A DNA stretch of 64,000 nt from Kondoa malvinella (taxonomy: Eukaryota; Basidiomycota; Agaricostilbomycetes; Agaricostilbales; Kondoaceae). This document shows, in pieces, positions 59,567-64,000 of the stretch. The notes beneath the pieces are model-generated. The model was not told the DNA's origin, ran no database searches, and saw nothing but the letters and a program-made list of their open reading frames with translations. Position numbers and translations under genes: made by a program. Positions within the stretch are counted from its first letter, which is position 1; every line of letters begins with the position of its first letter. The stretch is taken from positions 2,890,331 to 2,954,330 of the forward strand of contig BCIM01000002.1 in NCBI GenBank assembly GCA_039545315.1, given 5' to 3'.

Positions 59567-60274
59567 ATGACACGACAATTGACTGGCGGATGCTTATGCA
59601 AAGAGTGCACTTATGTGATCACTGGCGAGAGCCAATTCGTTTGTCAGTGCTGTTGCTTGGACTGCCAGTGTGTAGCTTTCTATCCTATAAGTCCATTGAT
59701 CTGATTAGTCATCAATCAGAAAATGCACAGGTAGCTCACCTTCTAATGGATGATTCGCATCTCTGACCTCCAGACAGGAACCGGGCATACCACTATCATT
59801 GGCATAGATAAGAGCCAGCTAAAGATGACGGGCACACCAAAGACCTACACCACAACAGCAGACAGCGGCGGAAGGTTAGTTCATTCTACTTCGTGCAAGA
59901 GACAGACTCACATTATCATGACAGGACCATCCGACACTTCTGCGGCAACTGTGCAGGGAGATTGTATACGTCTGGTGATTTACCAGGCGATACCATCATG
60001 GTCCAATCAGGTAGTCTAGACAATCCTTCGTCAGTCTAGCCCTTTCCAACATTGACACTTGTGTGCTTACCTATACTGCATCAGAGCCATCACTCCAACA
60101 GCAGTCATCTACCATAAAGATGCCGTCAAGTGGGATTTCTTTGATCCTGCTTTGCCCAAACATGAAATTATGCCTGCGGCTGACGATGTCATGTGGGGAA
60201 AGAGTAAAGTCGGCGTGGTCAGAGGCAAAGATAAGGATGGGAAAGCTATTATTGAGCATACCAACTCCAAGTAA
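59567..60274 (+). CDS. GFA/CENP-V-type zinc protein
   Basis: About 166 aa, exons 59567-59671, 59774-59874, about 59926-60029, 60085-60274. GFA fold (glutathione-dependent formaldehyde-activating/CENP-V family): GGCLCKECTYVITGESQFVC, CCCLDCQ, TGTGHTTIIGIDKSQLKMTG, RHFCGNCAGRLYTSGDLPGD, PTAVIYHKDAVKWDFFDPAL. Cysteines of CxC...CxxC type bind structural and catalytic zinc. Biochemical role uncertain; small fungal members are of unknown function. The first intron is 102 nt, or may be two introns with a 22-nt exon at about 59713-59734; both keep the frame. Boundaries of exon 3 are uncertain by about one base. The final AAG|TAA could also be a splice donor, giving a slightly different C-terminus. 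Confidence 0.82.
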
Positions 60275-60894
60275 GATAGAGAATTTGTACCCAGGAATGA
60301 AGAGTACACATACAGTCTCAACGCAAGCGATAACTGCGCACCGTAGAGGTCTCGACGGCGATATGGTATACCCTGAAGCTGGAACTAAGACATGTGATGC
60401 AGCAGCACGATACGCAGGAGAACACCAGAAAGACTACGAGGCGAAAGACTGAGGGACGAGGAAAAGCTTGAAGCAAGTCATGCACGATTCACCAACCTCA
60501 ACAACACGAAGCTTCCACAGCAAAAGTCCTTTGAGGACGTCAGACTGCCAAGATGCAGTACAGAAGCCGGAAGAGAAACGGATCCGCGCGGGTGAGAAGC
60601 ACCCAAGCTTCAAACTTGAAAAAGCGCAAGCAAGGCAAACCCGCTCCTCAAGCTTGGCGATAGCACACAGCTGGTGTGCACTGGTCAAAGAGCTCTGTAC
60701 AGACACATAGAAGACAGAAATGAGACATGCGTAGCAAAACAAAACAAAACAAACGCTGACGAAAGCAAGGGCGCTTTCAGCGAAAGAGGTTCGAGTGTCA
60801 GGCCTATATAAAGGCAATACCCTCCCTTCCCAAGCCTGCCTTAGCAACTTGAACACCTTTCAAAGCATGTCGCCAACAAATTTCAGCAAAGTGC
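60275..60894. other. Intergenic, KH-gene promoter
   Basis: 620 bp between two plus-strand genes. It includes a run of CAAAA units near 60735-60755 and a TATA box at 60805. No gene supported. Confidence 0.5.
60805..60812 (+). promoter_or_regulatory. TATA box
   Basis: TATATAAA, 83 bp upstream of the predicted ATG of the KH-domain gene; the clearest TATA element seen in the window. Confidence 0.5.
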
Positions 60895-62578
60895 ATGCCT
60901 TCAGCGACTTCTGGCACAAGCGTCAACGAACTGCAGGCTTTGATCAAAGGTACTCCATCAGCTTATTCTGCTTCTCTTCTCTTTTCTCGCAAAGATCTGA
61001 TGCCAGAGTCAGGCATCGTTCAGTCACTTCGAGCACTTTGGCTTCAACTGCTTTCTCTACTTTCTCCTTTGCCAACCGCGCTCGCACAGAGACGCAAGCG
61101 ACTTGGCCTCTTCCTGATGGACCACCTTTACTTGCCTGCCCGCTTCATCGAGATCGGCCATTTACTGAGCGACGTGATGGAAAAGGCAAGTGCAGTTGCT
61201 GAGCAGACAACGACGACTGACATATCATCGCAGCTCTGAACCATCTCATCAGATCTTGCAAGCTCAAAGATGTTCACGTAGCTGAGCAAGGTCACATCCT
61301 GTTGGTGCACGCAACTGAAGAAGCATTGGTCAAAGCGCTACCCATCCTTGCTCGAGACTTTGGCATCGAAAACACTTCTGGCATTGATTTCTCTTCTCTC
61401 GAAGCCGTCAAAGGCCTTCGAAGCCCTTCACCTTCTGCACCTAGCGAAGAAGGTAGTCACCAACTCGAATCAGCACCTTTGTACACTTTCACTATGCATC
61501 TTGATCCCAAGATTCGAGGACCCTTGATTGGTACAAATGGCAAGAACCTTCGCAGTCTCTATCAGGACCTACAGCTACCCACTTACCCGGTCATTGATCA
61601 CAAAAGTACACTTCACCTGCTCGGCTCGCAGCAACAGATCGAAAACATCATCAGTGCCATTGAACGCCTGCTCTCTCCAAACTGGTCGGACTACCTACCA
61701 ATTCTCGATCCGAATAACTTGCGTGAAGTCTGTCCAGAAGGAGAACCGAAAGATTGGCGCGTCTTTGTGGTCAAGCTGTCTGAAACTGTTGCCGGGACAT
61801 TGCAGTCGAAAGCCATCGCTTCTACCGATTGGTTGACCGCTCGCTTTGATGTCTATGCCATTCGTTTGACTCGTCACGATACCGCAATGACAGCCGACCT
61901 GTATATAGAGGTGAGTTGTCTTCTTGATCCTTTTTTGGGCTGCTCTGATGCTAGTTTAGGGCACCGAAAATGCGGCAGTAGATTTGATCATCTACTTGAA
62001 TGAGCAGCTTGAAAGCCTGGGCCATGTTGAGCAGCTTCGGTTAGAATACACGAACGAGACCAGGCTAGGTGGTGAAGGGCATAGATGTAAGCGGTGACCA
62101 TTGTCATATGGTCTTGACTGATCAGCCGATAGTCTGCAATTTGCCCAGAGAACAACCTCAAATCAGGCGAGGTTGGTATGCTTGCCCATGCTGCTCATCA
62201 GTCTAAGTGCATCAACTGTTGACAGAGTCAAGTCCGGAACCTCTTTCTCCACATGCGCGTTGTTCTTCGAGCAGTCACTATCGCTACAAGTATCAATTAC
62301 CTCGCTCGTGGAAAAACACTTTGAACGGAAACGACATTGCTACTATCCGACGCAAATCAGGACTTCGGTACTGCAAGCTCCTCTCAGTACCAGGACGCCA
62401 ACCCAAATTGATGCTTTATGGCACCGAATCTTGCATTCCGGTTGCTGTTGCCTTGTTGGAAGAAATGTTCACTCAGCAACCGCCTTACTATTCTGCGCAA
62501 CCTTTTTCTGCTTCGAGGCTTCGTCCAGATGTGTTTGACAAGACAGATCCAGAGTGCAGCTGGTCTGTTGAGCTTTGA
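60895..62578 (+). CDS. KH-domain protein
   Basis: 496 aa, exons 60895-61189, 61234-61910, 61960-62086, 62133-62171, 62226-62578. A KH RNA-binding domain is visible near residues 205-265: TMHLDPKIRGPLIGTNGKNL with the GxxG loop GTNG, ending QQIENIISAIERLL. The N-terminal 100 residues are helical (GIVQSLRALWLQLLSLLSPL). A second, weaker alpha/beta unit follows the KH domain (WRVFVVKLSETVAGTLQSK), and the C-terminus has a further compact region (LRYCKLLSVPGRQPKLMLYG). No family recognised beyond KH, so RNA binding is inferred from one domain. I started at the ATG at 60895; an ATG at 60867 is in a different frame. Confidence 0.8.
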
Positions 62579-62809
62579 GCAGGACTTTCTCAACGAAAGC
62601 ACTTCTTTTCGTGCTCGATTGTCGATATTACTCTGTCTTTGCAATGTATCATGCTTTCAGTTGTCCATCGTGCACTTCACCTTCAAGAGGCTCAAGATCT
62701 GATCGGCTCGAAGTTGTAGAGAGTGGCAGGCTTCGGTGATAGTCTAGACATGCATGGCATGCAGTGCATCTATCTTGGCCCGAAAGAAGCCGCTACGTCC
62801 TTTCACTAC

Positions 62810-63997
62810 TTAGCACACCCGATGATCTATCAAATTCTCTCTCCCATGCAGGAAATCCCAACAGTTCTGCACAGCTCTAATCGTGCTTTCCCTTGTAATC
62901 TCTTCCGTCGTCGCAGCAATGTGAGGCGTGATGACTACATTGTCCAGCTTGAACAAGTCTCCATACACTGCTGTTGTGGCCGGTTCTTCACAAAAGACAT
63001 CCAGACAAGCTCCCGCTATCTGTCCGGTTGTCAATGCGGACAGTAGAGCTTGTTCGTCAACTAATTCTCCTCGACCGAGGTTGAGTAGAACGGAAGTAGG
63101 TCGCATAAGGGATAATGTCTCGCTGTTGATCATTGAGAGGGTATCTGGCGTAACTGGGCAATTGAGCGAGACGTAATCGGAAAGAGAAAGTAGCTCTTGT
63201 AAGGTGTGACAACGCTTGTGCGGGATACTGCCTAGCGGATCATTGGATGTCCAACGTGAAGTAGGTGAGGTAGGCGAATAGACGAGAATCTCGCAATTGA
63301 ACGCTCGAAACTTTAACGCGACTGCACTCCAATCAGCTCTAAGTCAAGCAGACAGGAAAAAGTCGTACCTTCTCGAGCTATTGAGCCCATACCTACTAAG
63401 CCAACCGTACGACCTGATAATGACCTTGCCATGAAGTCAACGCTTCGTAAAGCCTGACCAGCTCTCATTTTCCGATCTGTTTCCGCTACTCGACGACTTA
63501 GTGAAAGCGTCATAGCGAGCGTATGTTCCGCTACTGCTTCTGCGTTGAAGCCTGCGAGATGTCAGCTTATTGAGATGAAAGGGCAGCACAAGGGAAATGA
63601 CGCACCTGGTAGGGAAGTCACAGCGATGCCTAGCTTCTTGCATAATTCTATCGGAATCATATCATAGCCTGTGCCATTGCGAGCCATAATCTTGAGCCTG
63701 CTCTTTGTTAGCTCATATCTGGCGGATTTATAGTGAGTCACCTCTTGCTCGCCTGTGGATATTGACGCTCAAGCTAAGCCTTTGGTATGGCCAAACACAG
63801 CACGAACTCACCTTGACTAGATCTCCATGTATTTTCCCCTGCCTTAAACAAATACAATCTGCATGTTCTTCCCAATGCTCCACTCGAGCGTCATCTGGCA
63901 GCAACAAGTCAAAGCCTAGTGCTGTTGCGTGTGTATATGCATCTGCGTGTAATGGTGAGGGTATATAGATGCACGGCTTGGTATATGGCGAGACCAT
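62810..63997 (-). CDS. D-isomer-specific 2-hydroxyacid dehydrogenase
   Basis: 327 aa, exons 63997-63812, 63752-63742 (11 nt), 63697-63606, 63551-63369, 63321-62810. NAD(P)-dependent reduction of a 2-keto acid or oxidation of a D-2-hydroxy acid. Family blocks: KIMARNGTGYDMIPIELCKK, FNAEAVAEHTLAMTL, Rossmann motif TVGLVGMGSIAREVA, LNCPVTPDTLSMI, LLNLGRGELVDEQAL (catalytic Arg), GACLDVFCEEP (Glu) and VVITPHIAATTEE (His). The last Gly of the usual GxGxxG is Ala. The domain arrangement is like 3-phosphoglycerate dehydrogenase or glyoxylate/hydroxypyruvate reductases, without an ACT domain; substrate unknown. Complete at both ends although only 3 bp from the window edge. Upstream exons outside the window are possible. 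Confidence 0.92.
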
Positions 63998-64000
63998 CGT

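Noticed and set aside
59713..59734. 22-nt middle exon in the GFA gene
   Set aside because: It keeps the frame and has good splice sites, but it inserts seven residues between DC and TGTGH where the family usually has two or three. Kept only as an alternative.

Overview
This window is nuclear DNA of a fungus, most likely a basidiomycete with a compact genome. The evidence is spliceosomal introns of about 41-60 nt (mode near 47-49 nt) in nearly every gene, fungal-type gene content (OPI3, BOS1, VPS36, VPS62, MOD5, RSP5, Zn2Cys6 factors, GT34 enzymes) and very short intergenic spaces. I do not name a species. Exon models were built by hand from splice signals, reading frame and recognisable protein families. 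The 5'-to-3' sum of the exons is divisible by three for almost every model. Boundaries in two genes (18050-19657 and 59567-60274) may be off by about one base.

Layout. 0.2-5 kb: kinesin-8 and a membrane-anchored cupin (minus strand). 5.6-9.3 kb: an intronless low-complexity protein, a small single-pass membrane protein and an F-box protein (plus). 9.5-13.3 kb: a 5'-truncated P450, a coiled-coil protein with 11-residue repeats and a 140-bp tandem duplication. 13.6-21.1 kb: RNA polymerase III second-largest subunit, a PWWP-like protein and a 12-exon Mpv17/PMP22 protein. 21.1-24.5 kb: a small secreted Cys-rich protein flanked by two diverged copies of a roughly 250-bp repeat. 24.5-27.9 kb: RSP5 ubiquitin ligase. 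28.4-32.5 kb: three adjacent minus-strand secreted-protein genes (GH43 arabinanase and two orphan secreted proteins). 33.4-36.9 kb: MOD5, mitochondrial bL27 and a MYND protein. 37.2-44.3 kb: transcription-factor cluster (tandem Zn2Cys6 paralogues, then a forkhead protein). 44.6-52.1 kb: G-alpha subunit, BOS1, VPS62 and a GH16 glycosidase. 52.2-56.6 kb: OPI3 and a tandem GT34 glycosyltransferase pair. 56.7-64 kb: methyltransferase, VPS36, GFA/CENP-V protein, KH protein and a D-2-hydroxyacid dehydrogenase.

Most genes are housekeeping. Secretory-route functions recur (BOS1 SNARE, VPS36, VPS62, OPI3 membrane lipid synthesis, GT34 Golgi enzymes, five signal-peptide or signal-anchor proteins), but nothing suggests operon-like coordination.

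The most unusual property is gene architecture rather than one new pathway. Micro-exons are exceptionally dense: 6, 8, 9, 9, 10, 11, 11, 12, 13, 14, 15, 16 and 17 nt, plus a start-codon-only 3-nt exon. There are four inferred GC-AG introns, and paralogue pairs in which introns or splice-site types differ. No tRNA, rRNA, CRISPR array or intact transposon was seen.
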